Shown here: piece after piece, positions 9,418-17,455 of the stretch
Layout: each line of letters opens with the position of its first letter
Numbering within the stretch: the first letter of the stretch is position 1
Assembly: GCF_004137355.1 (NCBI RefSeq)
Contig: NZ_SDVB01000253.1
Span: 372,001-436,000 of the forward strand
Source: Ciceribacter ferrooxidans
Lineage (GTDB): Bacteria; Pseudomonadota; Alphaproteobacteria; Rhizobiales; Rhizobiaceae
Reading direction: 5' to 3'
DNA: 64,000 bases
The notes under the pieces: generated by a model
Database searches by the model: none
Told to the model about the DNA's origin: nothing
The model's input: only the letters and a program-made list of their open reading frames with translations
Program-made: the position numbers and the translations under genes

Positions 9418-9544
9418 GCCACACTCCTGTACCGGTTGACGGGTGAGGTGAGCGCTCGAAAGGCTCGACCGGAGAGTGGCGAACGATCGTGACGCAAACA
9501 GGGCATCTGGTGGCTGCGACAGGACCGCCGCGTTGCACGGAAGC

Positions 9545-9817
9545 TCAGAGCTTGGAAGGACCGGGACTGTTGAGACGCGAGACCCGCGCGCTTTTTGCCT
9601 TTTCGTCCGTGGCGGACGTCTCTAACTCGGATTTGCGCTGCCGTGCCGCCTTGGCGACCATATAAAGGACAGCGAGAAAATAGCCGACTTGCAGCAGTAT
9701 GGCGCTCACTGCCGTCTGGATCAGGGTAGTGGTGAGGGAGCCGGTCAATGCATAGGTGACCAGACCAAAAACGATCAGGACACCGACCATGCTCATCATG
9801 ACACGAGGTCCATACAT
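9545..9817 (-). CDS. exoX: ExoX/Psi exopolysaccharide production repressor
   Basis: A 90-residue membrane protein with two predicted helices (MVGVLIVFGLVTYALTG and SAILLQVGYFLAVLYMV) and a charged C-terminal tail. This matches ExoX of S. meliloti and Psi of Rhizobium, small inner-membrane proteins that lower exopolysaccharide synthesis post-translationally, in balance with the dose of ExoY. It is divergent from exoY across a long intergenic region, as in S. meliloti. Assignment rests on the membrane pattern, the SLTTTLIQT segment and position. Confidence 0.88.
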   Translation of the reverse strand: MYGPRVMMSMVGVLIVFGLVTYALTGSLTTTLIQTAVSAILLQVGYFLAVLYMVAKAARQRKSELETSATDEKAKSARVSRLNSPGPSKL

Positions 9818-10586
9818 ATGGTCACCTCATATCCGAGTCGATTGACGTAGTATTCATCGCCGGACCGCCTTCTCCTCTCAAGGCTCAAACGAATATATTG
9901 ATCATCGCTCGTTGTTTCAACGTGCATGCCCCTGAAAAGTCGGGAATTCTTCCCTCTTCTGCAGCATAAGCTCACGTCCTTTCGGTTGTGTTACGAGGTG
10001 GAGGCGAAAAGGCGTATGTCCTTCCGCGGTGCCCCAGATTCGCCACAGAACGACGCTGGGACTCTCGAATGAACGCGTGAAGCCCGTTTTGGTTGCGGAG
10101 GATCGCGTGCGCGATGCCGGGGGTTGCGCTACTGCGGCGGGAAATCGGCGCCGTTGCAATCACGTTTTGTTACAATTTAAGAAAATTCGAATTGAAAAAT
10201 GTGCAGCGCAACATAATGATGCGCCGCAAAAATATTCTTCAACAGTGGCCGTTTTCCTGTGTCCCGCACGCCTCCACCAGAATGCAGGGCGCCGGAACCT
10301 GTATACCGTAAGCCGCCGATTTCGGAATTTCTGAATTAATATAATGTTACAGAGTATTAATGATCGGATCATCTCGTCCTCGGACGGGCGGAGACGATGG
10401 CTCTAGTTGGAAGGACCAGTAATCGGACCGACCGCGCGTGGCCGGCGCAGGGGGCGCGGGGTTCGGAGGGAACCATTTCCCGGTGTCGGTGGCGAAGCAA
10501 GACAAAATCTGACCACACACTCCGTCTTGGATAAGGGCCGCGTCCCCAGGGACCGACCAATCGCCAACGTAAATGGAGTCATCTCT
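9818..10586. promoter_or_regulatory. exoX-exoY divergent control region
   Basis: 769 bp without a credible gene between two divergent genes whose relative dose sets exopolysaccharide output. The part from about 10150 to 10380 is markedly AT-rich against a GC-rich background, with runs such as TTAAGAAAATTCGAATTGAAAAA and TTAATATAATGTTAC. In S. meliloti the exoY promoter is controlled by MucR, ChvI and other regulators, and MucR favours AT-rich DNA. I could not assign a specific operator. The exoY ribosome site GGAG is at 10575-10578. Confidence 0.5.
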
Positions 10587-11264
10587 ATGAAGTACGCGAC
10601 TCGATCGGCCAGTTCGCCGTTGTTGCACACGCTTGAGGCCGGCACTCCGCCGGTTGGGGGGATATCCAAGAGGGTTTTTGACGTCGCCGCCGCCTTGGCG
10701 GCTCTGCTGCTTTTCAGCCCTCTTTTTCTTCTGATTGCGGCTCTCGTCAAATTCTCAGACGGCGGCCGCGTCTTCTACGGCCATCGCCGCGTCGGGCATA
10801 ATGGCCGGAGCTTCTACTGCCTGAAATTCCGCACCATGCGGGAGGATGCGGACCGGATCTTGCAGGAGTACCTGCGAAACAATCCGGCCGCCTACGAGGA
10901 ATGGCGCACCACCCGAAAGCTGCAGGACGATCCGCGGGTGACCGTCGTCGGCAGCGTGCTCCGCAAGCTCAGTCTCGACGAGTTACCGCAACTCATCAAC
11001 ATCATCCGCGGTGAGATGAGTGTCGTCGGACCGCGTCCCGTCGTCGAAGAGGAGCTCGAACTCTACGAGGTTGCCGCCCGGTTCTATCTGCAAAGTCGTC
11101 CGGGTCTCACCGGCCTCTGGCAGGTCAGTGGCCGCAACGACGTCTCCTATGCTTCGCGCGTCGCGCTCGACTCCCACTATGTGCAGAACTGGTCGCTCAT
11201 CAACGACCTCATCATCGTCGGCCGAACGGTGCCCGCCGTCTGCCTGTCGCGCGGAAGCTACTGA
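10587..11264 (+). CDS. exoY: ExoY undecaprenyl-phosphate galactosephosphotransferase
   Basis: A 225-residue bacterial sugar transferase. One membrane helix ([21 protein letters not shown]) is followed by the cytoplasmic catalytic domain with the family motifs [31 protein letters not shown] and [13 protein letters not shown]. ExoY transfers galactose-1-phosphate to the lipid carrier, the first committed step of succinoglycan synthesis. The frame extends upstream to 10407, but the ATG at 10587 has GGAG 8 nt upstream and gives the family length. exoF, exoQ and exoZ follow in the same direction. Confidence 0.93.
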   Translation: MKYATRSASSPLLHTLEAGTPPVGGISKRVFDVAAALAALLLFSPLFLLIAALVKFSDGGRVFYGHRRVGHNGRSFYCLKFRTMREDADRILQEYLRNNPAAYEEWRTTRKLQDDPRVTVVGSVLRKLSLDELPQLINIIRGEMSVVGPRPVVEEELELYEVAARFYLQSRPGLTGLWQVSGRNDVSYASRVALDSHYVQNWSLINDLIIVGRTVPAVCLSRGSY

Positions 11265-11318
11265 CGTCCGGCGGCCACGCCGCCGGACAAGACGACAGAA
11301 CAGCAAACGGGGTATCAC

Positions 11319-12584
11319 ATGCATGCTTTCTTCCGCCGCCGGACGTCGACAGACGCCGGCCTGAGCGCTTTGGTTTCACCGCTCGCCCTCTCGCTGTGCG
11401 CGGTTCTTGCCTTTCACGGCACGCTGCGCGCCGAGGAATACCACCTCGGCGTCATGGACAAGCTGCGGGTCCGCGTCGCCGAGTGGCAGACGGCGGAAGG
11501 GGCTGTCCGGGACTGGTCGGCCGTCAGCGGCGATTATACGGTCGGCGCCTCGGGCAAGATCTCGCTGCCCTTTCTCGGCGAGCTCGCGGCATCCGGCAAG
11601 ACCACCGAGGAAGTCTCCGGAGAAATCGGAGAAAAGATGCAGCAGCTGTTCGGGCTGCGCGACCGTCCCTCCGCCTCCGTCGAGATTGCACAGTACCGGC
11701 CGATCTATCTTTCCGGTGAGATCCAGTCTCCCGGTCAGTATGCCTATGTGCCCGGCATGACCGTGTTGAAGGCCCTAAGTCTCGGGGGCGGTATGCGTCG
11801 CCCCGATCCGGGACAACGCGTTGCGCGCGACTATATTCGCTCCGAGGGGGATGCATCGGTCCTGATCGCCGAGCGTAACCGTCTGCTCGCACGCCGCGCC
11901 CGCTTGCAGGCGGAGATTGCGGACAAGGACAGCATCAGTCTGCCGAAGGAGCTCGAAGGTGTTTCCGAGGCAGATCAGTTGCTCGCCAGTGAAACAGCAC
12001 TCATGAAGTCGCGCGACAAGCGCCTGACGCTGCAGCTGCAGGCGCTTGCCGATTTGAAGACTCTCCTGAACAGCGAAATCGAATCGCTCGCAAAGAAGTC
12101 CGACACGCAGTCCAGGCAGCTGGAGCTCGTTCAGAGCGACCGGGAGAAGGTCTACAACCTGACCGAAAAGGGCCTGGCGGTCAGTTCCCGCCGCCTGTCG
12201 ATCGAACAGCAGGTGACGGATCTTCAGGCCGGTCTGCTCGACATTGACACAGCGTCGCTCAAGGCACGCCAGGACATCAACAAGGCCGGCCAGGACGAGA
12301 CAAATCTGCGTAACGATTGGGATGCGCAGCTTGCCCAGGAGCTGCAGAACACCGAGCGCGAGCTGGAAACCAACACGCTGAAGCTCGGCACCAGCCGTGA
12401 CCTGATGAGCGAGGCGCTGATGCAGTCGGCGGCCGAGGCGACATCCGCGAAGGAGACCGCGACAGTGACCTACGCGATCGTCCGCGAGGTCGACGGCAAG
12501 GCCCGCGAGATGACCGCCGATGAAAACACGCCCGTGCTTCCCGGCGACGTCGTCAAGGTTAGCGTCGGGGTCGCCATGAGATGA
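11319..12584 (+). CDS. exoF: ExoF polysaccharide export protein (Wza/OPX family)
   Basis: A 421-residue exported protein. A signal peptide (ALSLCAVLAFHGTLRAEE) ends near residue 41. The polysaccharide biosynthesis/export domain follows (YHLGVMDKLRVRVAEW, GDYTVGASGKISLPFLGE), then an SLBB-like part (YRPIYLSGEIQSPGQYAYVPGM is split around residue 130-150) and a long coiled-coil C-terminus (about 185-370). ExoF works with ExoP and ExoQ in polymerisation and export. It starts 54 bp after exoY, and its stop nearly touches exoQ. Length matches S. meliloti ExoF as I recall it. Confidence 0.9.
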   Translation: MHAFFRRRTSTDAGLSALVSPLALSLCAVLAFHGTLRAEEYHLGVMDKLRVRVAEWQTAEGAVRDWSAVSGDYTVGASGKISLPFLGELAASGKTTEEVSGEIGEKMQQLFGLRDRPSASVEIAQYRPIYLSGEIQSPGQYAYVPGMTVLKALSLGGGMRRPDPGQRVARDYIRSEGDASVLIAERNRLLARRARLQAEIADKDSISLPKELEGVSEADQLLASETALMKSRDKRLTLQLQALADLKTLLNSEIESLAKKSDTQSRQLELVQSDREKVYNLTEKGLAVSSRRLSIEQQVTDLQAGLLDIDTASLKARQDINKAGQDETNLRNDWDAQLAQELQNTERELETNTLKLGTSRDLMSEALMQSAAEATSAKETATVTYAIVREVDGKAREMTADENTPVLPGDVVKVSVGVAMR

Positions 12585-12591
12585 GGTGGGG

Positions 12592-13881
12592 ATGAGGGTC
12601 GCGAAGTCCAGCCTGATCGGACCAGGTGAGAATACGCTCTACGGGACCGTGGCGGTTGCGCTCTCGTTCTTCGTTTTCGCCTATTCGGCGCGGTTCGGAC
12701 AGATTTCCATCCTCTTCTATTACGGGCTGTGGTTGCCGCTGGTGCTGGTCGATTATCGGCGAGTGCTCGGCAACTACGTCCGGTACCTCTGGATATTCGC
12801 CTTTGCGATCTTCGCCTGCCTTTCCGTCTTCTGGTCCGAGGCACCGGCCCAGACTGCCCGCACCGGCATCCAGTATCTTTCGCATGTGGTCTGCGCGCTG
12901 ATTGCAATGCGCGTCATCGACCTGCGAACGCTCATCAAGGGCGCAATCGCCGGAACCGGGCTGGTCCTCGTCTATTCATTGCTCTTCGGCGTCTATCACT
13001 ATGACCCGCTCGACGGCTCCTACAGTTTCGTCGGCGCCTTCGCCTCGAAGAACCAGCTCGGCTTCTACGCCTCGCTCGGCGTCTATTTTGCCTTCGCCGC
13101 GGTCGTCCTGCTGGCCGACGGAAAGCTGTGGCTGCTTGCGGCTGCCGCTGTCGGGCTGCTTTCGGCCTATGCGCTTGCCGCTTCGCAATCGGCAACCTCG
13201 GTTCTCACCGGGGCGGTCGTCGTGGCGCTGGCGGCGGTCGCGCGCGGGTTGCAGGTCCTTTCGCCGAAGCGGCGCAAGGGCCTTTTCCTGGCGGTCGCAG
13301 TCTTCGCTCTCGTCGGCGTCCTTGCCTTCGTCTACGGCGACGGCTTTTCCCTCGTTCTCGGCGCCTTCGGCAAGGACGCGACGCTGACCGGCCGGACTTA
13401 TCTCTGGCAGCAGGGTATGGAGGCCGCCCGTGCCAACCCATATTTCGGCGTCGGATATCAGGCCTACTGGGTCCAGGGCTTTTCGGAAGCCGAACGGTTA
13501 TGGGAAGAATTCTTCATCACCACCCGGACGGGTTTCCATTTTCACAACACCTTCATCGAGGCGACGGTGGAAACGGGTCTGGTCGGCGTTCTGCTGCTCA
13601 CGCTCGTCCTTCTCGTGACGCTTGCCGGACATACATGGCAGATGCTTTCCCGTCCGGCAGGCCGGGAGTCGGTGGTGCTCTTCGGGATATCTGTGCTGCT
13701 TGCGATGCGCGCCTTCGTGGAGATAGACATCCTGACCCCTTATCACGTCGGCTCCTTTCTCCTCTATTTCTGCGCAGGCAGGCTGACACTGCGGGAAGTC
13801 TCGCGATCACACCGGCGCTCCGCCGCCCTTGTTCCGGTGCCGGTCCGGCCGGCGCCAGCCTACGGCAGGGTACCGACGTGA
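12592..13881 (+). CDS. exoQ: ExoQ succinoglycan polymerase (O-antigen ligase/polymerase family)
   Basis: A 429-residue inner-membrane protein with 10-12 predicted helices and the long periplasmic loop typical of Wzy/O-antigen ligase-like proteins. GAFASKNQLGFYAS and TRTGFHFHNTFIEATVETGL are the conserved family segments, with the loop RTYLWQQGMEAARANPYFGVG between. ExoQ is needed for high-molecular-weight succinoglycan. A GTG at 12586 is in frame, but the ATG at 12592 has GAGGTGGGG directly upstream and is preferred. The stop overlaps the 5' region of exoZ. Confidence 0.9.
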   Translation: MRVAKSSLIGPGENTLYGTVAVALSFFVFAYSARFGQISILFYYGLWLPLVLVDYRRVLGNYVRYLWIFAFAIFACLSVFWSEAPAQTARTGIQYLSHVVCALIAMRVIDLRTLIKGAIAGTGLVLVYSLLFGVYHYDPLDGSYSFVGAFASKNQLGFYASLGVYFAFAAVVLLADGKLWLLAAAAVGLLSAYALAASQSATSVLTGAVVVALAAVARGLQVLSPKRRKGLFLAVAVFALVGVLAFVYGDGFSLVLGAFGKDATLTGRTYLWQQGMEAARANPYFGVGYQAYWVQGFSEAERLWEEFFITTRTGFHFHNTFIEATVETGLVGVLLLTLVLLVTLAGHTWQMLSRPAGRESVVLFGISVLLAMRAFVEIDILTPYHVGSFLLYFCAGRLTLREVSRSHRRSAALVPVPVRPAPAYGRVPT

Positions 13882-13892
13882 AGGAGGTGCCA

Positions 13893-14870
13893 TTGAACAC
13901 GCTCTACGGAATTCAGTATCTGCGTGCCGCTGCGGCGATCGCCGTCGTCCTGTTCCACGCCGCCGAAAAGCTCGGCTACTCCTTCGCAATCGGTGCCGTC
14001 GGCGTCGATGTCTTCTTCGTCGTCAGCGGCTTCATCATGTGGGTGATCACCGAGCGTCGCACGCCCACGCCCGCAGGCTTCCTGCGCGGTCGTATTCGCC
14101 GGATCGTACCGGTCTACTGGATGGCGACGGCGGTAATGATCGCGGGAGGACTCGCCGGGCTGTTTCCAAATCTCCGGCTGAGTATCGGCCATGTGATGGC
14201 CTCCTTCCTCTTCGTTCCGGCGCGCTCGCCGAGCAATGGCGAAATCTGGCCGGTCCTCGTGCAGGGCTGGACGCTGAACTACGAGATGTTTTTCTACGTG
14301 GTCTTCGCAGTGGCGCTCTTCCTGCCGAGGCAGTGGCGCTTTCTGGCGATCGGCCTGCTGTTCGCTGCATTGGTCGCCGCCGGCCAAATCTTCGAGAGCG
14401 ACAACGTTTTCCTCGTCACCTATACCCGTCCCATTATTCTGGAGTTCGTGGCCGGCATGGCGATCGGGATGCTCTGGCTGAACCGTCGGATGCCGGGGCG
14501 GTTGACGGGCGTCCTGCTGATTGCGGCGGGCCTCGGCGGATTTGCCGTGATCCATCTGCTCGGATTGCCGTTCGACGCCTGGGACTGCGGTCCGCTGGCG
14601 ACGGCGCTTGTCCTCGGTGTGGTTTCTCTGGAGGCGAACGGCGGCATCGCGCGCGCGGCACTGCCTGCGTTTCTTGGAGACGCGTCCTACTCGATCTATC
14701 TCTGGCACACCTTCGCAATTTCGGTCACTGCGAAGGTGGGGATGGCGGCCGGCATCCCGATGCCGGCCCTGATGGTTTCGGCCGTCGCGGCCGGGATTCT
14801 GGCCGGCGCGATCGGCTATACGGCGTTCGAACGTCCGACGACCCGCCTCTGGCGTCAGCCAGCCTGGTAA
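13893..14870 (+). CDS. exoZ: ExoZ acetyltransferase (acyltransferase-3 family)
   Basis: A 325-residue polytopic acyltransferase-3 protein: YGIQYLRAAAAIAVVLFHAAE (conserved R and H in helix 1), VGVDVFFVVSGFIMW and SYSIYLWHTF near the C-terminus. In S. meliloti ExoZ acetylates succinoglycan. The start is a TTG at 13893 with a very strong Shine-Dalgarno AAGGAGG at 13881-13887, 5 nt away; this beats the in-frame GTG at 13878. Further upstream the frame is only a shadow of exoQ. It is the last gene of the exo cluster here; exoB, which follows exoZ in S. meliloti, is not present. Confidence 0.9.
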   Translation: MNTLYGIQYLRAAAAIAVVLFHAAEKLGYSFAIGAVGVDVFFVVSGFIMWVITERRTPTPAGFLRGRIRRIVPVYWMATAVMIAGGLAGLFPNLRLSIGHVMASFLFVPARSPSNGEIWPVLVQGWTLNYEMFFYVVFAVALFLPRQWRFLAIGLLFAALVAAGQIFESDNVFLVTYTRPIILEFVAGMAIGMLWLNRRMPGRLTGVLLIAAGLGGFAVIHLLGLPFDAWDCGPLATALVLGVVSLEANGGIARAALPAFLGDASYSIYLWHTFAISVTAKVGMAAGIPMPALMVSAVAAGILAGAIGYTAFERPTTRLWRQPAW

Positions 14871-14892
14871 CTCGCGCCGGTTCGCGCCGGCG

Positions 14893-15357
14893 TCAGCTCT
14901 TCGGCCCCGCGCGGAAGTAGACGGTCGACTGCCTCGACGGGTCCTTGTAGACCGCGTAGACCTCGAAAGAGGCGCCGGGATCGTCGCCCATGCCGGGCGA
15001 CCCGGACGGCATGCCGGGAACGGCAAGGCCCGCTATGTCCGGCCGTTCGGACAGGAGTTTGGTGAGCGCCTGCTCGGGAACATGACCCTCGATGAAATAG
15101 CTGCCGATCACGGCGGTGTGGCAGGATTGCATGTCTTCCGGCACGCCGTAGCGCATCTTCACCGGTGCGAGATCGGGCTCATCGATGGTACGGATGCTGT
15201 ATCCGGCGCGCTGCATGGCCTCGCCCCACAGGTGGCAGCAGCCGCAATTGGGATCCTTGTGAAGGGTAATCGTCTCACCGGCTGCGCGCGCGGCATCGGA
15301 TGCGACGAGTGCTCCGGCGGCGAGAACGGCGGTGCAAAGAAATTGTCTGCGGTTCAT
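14893..15357 (-). CDS. DUF411 periplasmic metal-binding protein (copper-type)
   Basis: A 154-residue exported protein. The ATG at 15357 starts a signal peptide (RRQFLCTAVLAAGALVASDAARA) of Tat or Sec type. The mature part has the DUF411 hallmark HKDPNCGCCHLW near residue 33, a redox/metal-binding CxCC-like motif, followed by MRYGVPEDMQSCHTAVIG. DUF411 proteins occur with copper-resistance genes and are thought to bind copper in the periplasm. It lies downstream of another small exported Cys-rich protein on the same strand and may be cotranscribed with it. The role in copper handling is inferred from family context only. Confidence 0.8.
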   Translation of the reverse strand: MNRRQFLCTAVLAAGALVASDAARAAGETITLHKDPNCGCCHLWGEAMQRAGYSIRTIDEPDLAPVKMRYGVPEDMQSCHTAVIGSYFIEGHVPEQALTKLLSERPDIAGLAVPGMPSGSPGMGDDPGASFEVYAVYKDPSRQSTVYFRAGPKS

Positions 15358-15477
15358 TGTCTTGTCCTGGATCTGGTGTGCCGGTGCGGCATCCTCCGCA
15401 TCGCCGGCATCGAAAGCCTGGGAAGCGGGTCGGGAACGGCGCATGCCGAACGAAACCCGCCACGAAAAAAGATCGCG

Positions 15478-15858
15478 TCAGGCTTTCGGAGGCTCGGTCG
15501 GCGGCTTCACCAGCATTCCGGTGACGAGAACGTCGGCATCGGTCCTTTCGCTCCCCGGGCCGGCTGGGACGGCGGCGCTGGAAGCATCAGCCAGAATCGC
15601 CGGAACCGCGCAGGCCGCTTCGCATGACCGGAGGTTCATGCAATCCGGGCAGCTTCGGGACCGTTCCTTTGCGCAGCAATCATCCCCGTGGACGGTCACG
15701 GCCTCCGATGCGCCATGCATGTGAGCGGACGCCATCAGTGTTCCGGCCATTTCTCGAGGTGAACCCGCGGCGAAACCCGCGTTCACGCGTGCCGGTCCGA
15801 ACGAGAGGACCAGCATGGCAAAGAATACGACAAGGCTGCGGCGGACGGATAGTGCCAT
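15478..15858 (-). CDS. Small exported Cys/His-containing protein, unknown function
   Basis: A 126-residue protein with a signal peptide (residues 1-26, RRSLVVFFAMLVLSFGPARVNA). The mature part has HMHG and a dense cysteine patch, DDCCAKERSRSCPDCMNLRSCEAAC is split here as DDCC, SCPDC and SCEAAC, about residues 55-80. The pattern suggests disulphides or metal binding, in keeping with the DUF411 gene 120 bp downstream. The frame continues upstream across tRNA-Thr, so the ATG at 15858 is the only sensible start. I do not recognise a named family. Confidence 0.65.
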   Translation of the reverse strand: MALSVRRSLVVFFAMLVLSFGPARVNAGFAAGSPREMAGTLMASAHMHGASEAVTVHGDDCCAKERSRSCPDCMNLRSCEAACAVPAILADASSAAVPAGPGSERTDADVLVTGMLVKPPTEPPKA

Positions 15859-15986
15859 TTGTTCAATCTGCCACGGCGCGGAGAAAACGGAAAGAATATC
15901 CTCCGCCTCGGTCCTTGGAAAAAGGTCGCAGCGGCGTCCGAGCGGTAATATGCTCTCTGGCTGTTCGATTTCGACAAATGAGGAAA

Positions 15987-16062
15987 TGGTGCCGCTTACG
16001 TGACTCGAACACGTGACCCCATCATTACGAATGATGTGCTCTACCGACTGAGCTAAAGCGGC
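15987..16062 (-). tRNA. tRNA-Thr (anticodon CGT)
   Basis: The reverse strand reads GCCGCTTTAGCTCAGTCGG then GTAGAGC, a D arm; anticodon loop TTCGTAA inside a CATCA/TGATG stem, giving anticodon CGT; T arm with GTTCGAGTC; 3' acceptor AAGCGGC pairing with GCCGCTT, then ACCA. The CCA is encoded (15987-15989). All four stems pair well. Confidence 0.97.
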
Positions 16063-16188
16063 CAAGGCGAACCGCGTCTGGCGCGGTTCGTCGATCTGTG
16101 CGCGCTGATACAAGCATCGCGCGGGAATTTCAAGCCGGGATTTTCTCCTCCCGGCGTTTTCCGTTCGAAGCCCGGCTCTCCGGCAGCG

Positions 16189-17148
16189 TCAGAGCGCGAG
16201 ACGGCTGCGGGCCGCCTTGTACTCTTTCTCGAGCCGGTCCACGACGGCCGCAACCGGCTCGACGGCCTTCACCGCGCCGACCCCCTGGCCGCAGCCCCAG
16301 ATGTCCTTCCAGGCCTTGGCGCCGGTGGTCGCCTTGTCGAAGTCCATCTTCGACGGATCGGCGACTGGCAGGTTGTCCGGGTCCATGCCGGCAGCGACGA
16401 TCGACGACTTCAGGTAGTTGCCATGGATGCCGGTGAAATAGTTGGAATAGACGATGTCGTTGGCATGGGCCTCGACGATCGCCTGCTTGTAGGCGTCGGA
16501 GGCGCGCGCTTCCGTCGTGGCGATGAAGGGGGAGCCGATATAGGCCATGTCGGCGCCCATGGCCTGTGCGGCGAGGATGCCGCCGCCCGTGGCAATGGCT
16601 CCGGCGAGCAGCAGCGGCCCGTCGAACCATTCGCGGATTTCCTGTACGAGCGCAAACGGCGAGAGCGTGCCCGCGTGGCCGCCCGCGCCGGCTGCGACCG
16701 CGATCAGCCCGTCGGCACCCTTGCGGATCGCCGAATTGGCGTGCCGGTTGTTGATGATGTCGTGCAGCACGATGCCGCCGTAGGAATGCACGGCCGCGTT
16801 CACCTCGGGGACGGCCCCGAGCGAGGAAATGACGATCGGTACCTTGTACTTCACGCACATCATCAGGTCGTGTTCGAGCCGTTTGTTCGAGGTATGGACG
16901 ATCTGGTTGACGGCGAAGGGTGCGGCCGGCTGGTCCAGATGTGCGGCGTTGTAGGCCGAAAGCTCCTCGGTGATCATGGCGAGCCATTCGTCCAACTGGC
17001 TTTCCGGCCGCGCATTGAGCGCTGGAAAGGCACCGACGATCCCGGCCTTGCACTGCGCGAGCGTCAGTTCCGGATGCGAGATGATGAAGAGCGGCGAGGC
17101 GACCACCGGTATGCGGAGGTTCTCGGAAAGGACCGCGGGAAGTGCCAT
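16189..17148 (-). CDS. Nitronate monooxygenase (2-nitropropane dioxygenase family)
   Basis: A 319-residue FMN-dependent TIM-barrel enzyme. The N-terminus RIPVVASPLFIISHPELTLA is the typical FMN-side opening, AVAAGAGGHAGTLSPF near residue 150 carries the catalytic His of the family, and AGAIATGGGILAAQAMGADM forms the phosphate-binding region. It oxidises toxic alkyl nitronates to carbonyls and nitrite, or acts as a related enoyl-reductase-like flavoprotein. It stands alone. A perfect palindrome ACGTTTACGGAAACGT lies 19 bp upstream of the start. Confidence 0.88.
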   Translation of the reverse strand: MALPAVLSENLRIPVVASPLFIISHPELTLAQCKAGIVGAFPALNARPESQLDEWLAMITEELSAYNAAHLDQPAAPFAVNQIVHTSNKRLEHDLMMCVKYKVPIVISSLGAVPEVNAAVHSYGGIVLHDIINNRHANSAIRKGADGLIAVAAGAGGHAGTLSPFALVQEIREWFDGPLLLAGAIATGGGILAAQAMGADMAYIGSPFIATTEARASDAYKQAIVEAHANDIVYSNYFTGIHGNYLKSSIVAAGMDPDNLPVADPSKMDFDKATTGAKAWKDIWGCGQGVGAVKAVEPVAAVVDRLEKEYKAARSRLAL

Positions 17149-17455
17149 GAAAGACCTCGGTGTTTTACGTTTACGGAAACGTCAATTTATTTAGCAGAGG
17201 ATCGGGGGATGGAAAAGACCGTGTCTGCAGGTCAATTCGGAGCCTGTCACGAAGAGAATGTCGGCTGCTCGGGGTGGCCGCAGGGAGAGCCTGATCCGGC
17301 TTGCCGACGGTGACTTGGTCGAAACCAGGCCACTTTTTTCTGAGTATCTTCCCTCCTGCGGACGCGAGGCCTTGCAGATCGGCGGGGCAGCCGTTACCGA
17401 ATCGCTAAACAACGGTGACGGGATCGGCCCGGCTGCCGATCGATGAGGGACATCA
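17149..17455. promoter_or_regulatory. Divergent intergenic region with palindrome ACGTTT-N4-AAACGT
   Basis: About 300 bp between two divergent genes. The palindrome at 17167-17182 overlaps a likely leftward promoter (TTGACG read on the minus strand) for the nitronate monooxygenase gene, so it is a candidate operator. The rest, up to the GTG of the next gene, holds no convincing gene; a 62-codon frame at 17258-17446 lacks supporting features. Confidence 0.45.

Noticed and set aside
10029-10334. Open frame in the exoX-exoY gap
   Set aside because: No ribosome site, no domain and AT-rich regulatory-looking DNA.
13128-13892. Longer exoZ reading frame
   Set aside because: The upstream part is a shadow of exoQ; the acyltransferase fold begins after 13893, where a strong ribosome site and TTG occur.
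15859-16113. N-terminal extension of the small exported protein
   Set aside because: It would translate through tRNA-Thr; the signal peptide starts at 15858.
17258-17446. 62-codon open frame before the unknown membrane protein gene
   Set aside because: No ribosome site or recognisable feature; treated as intergenic.
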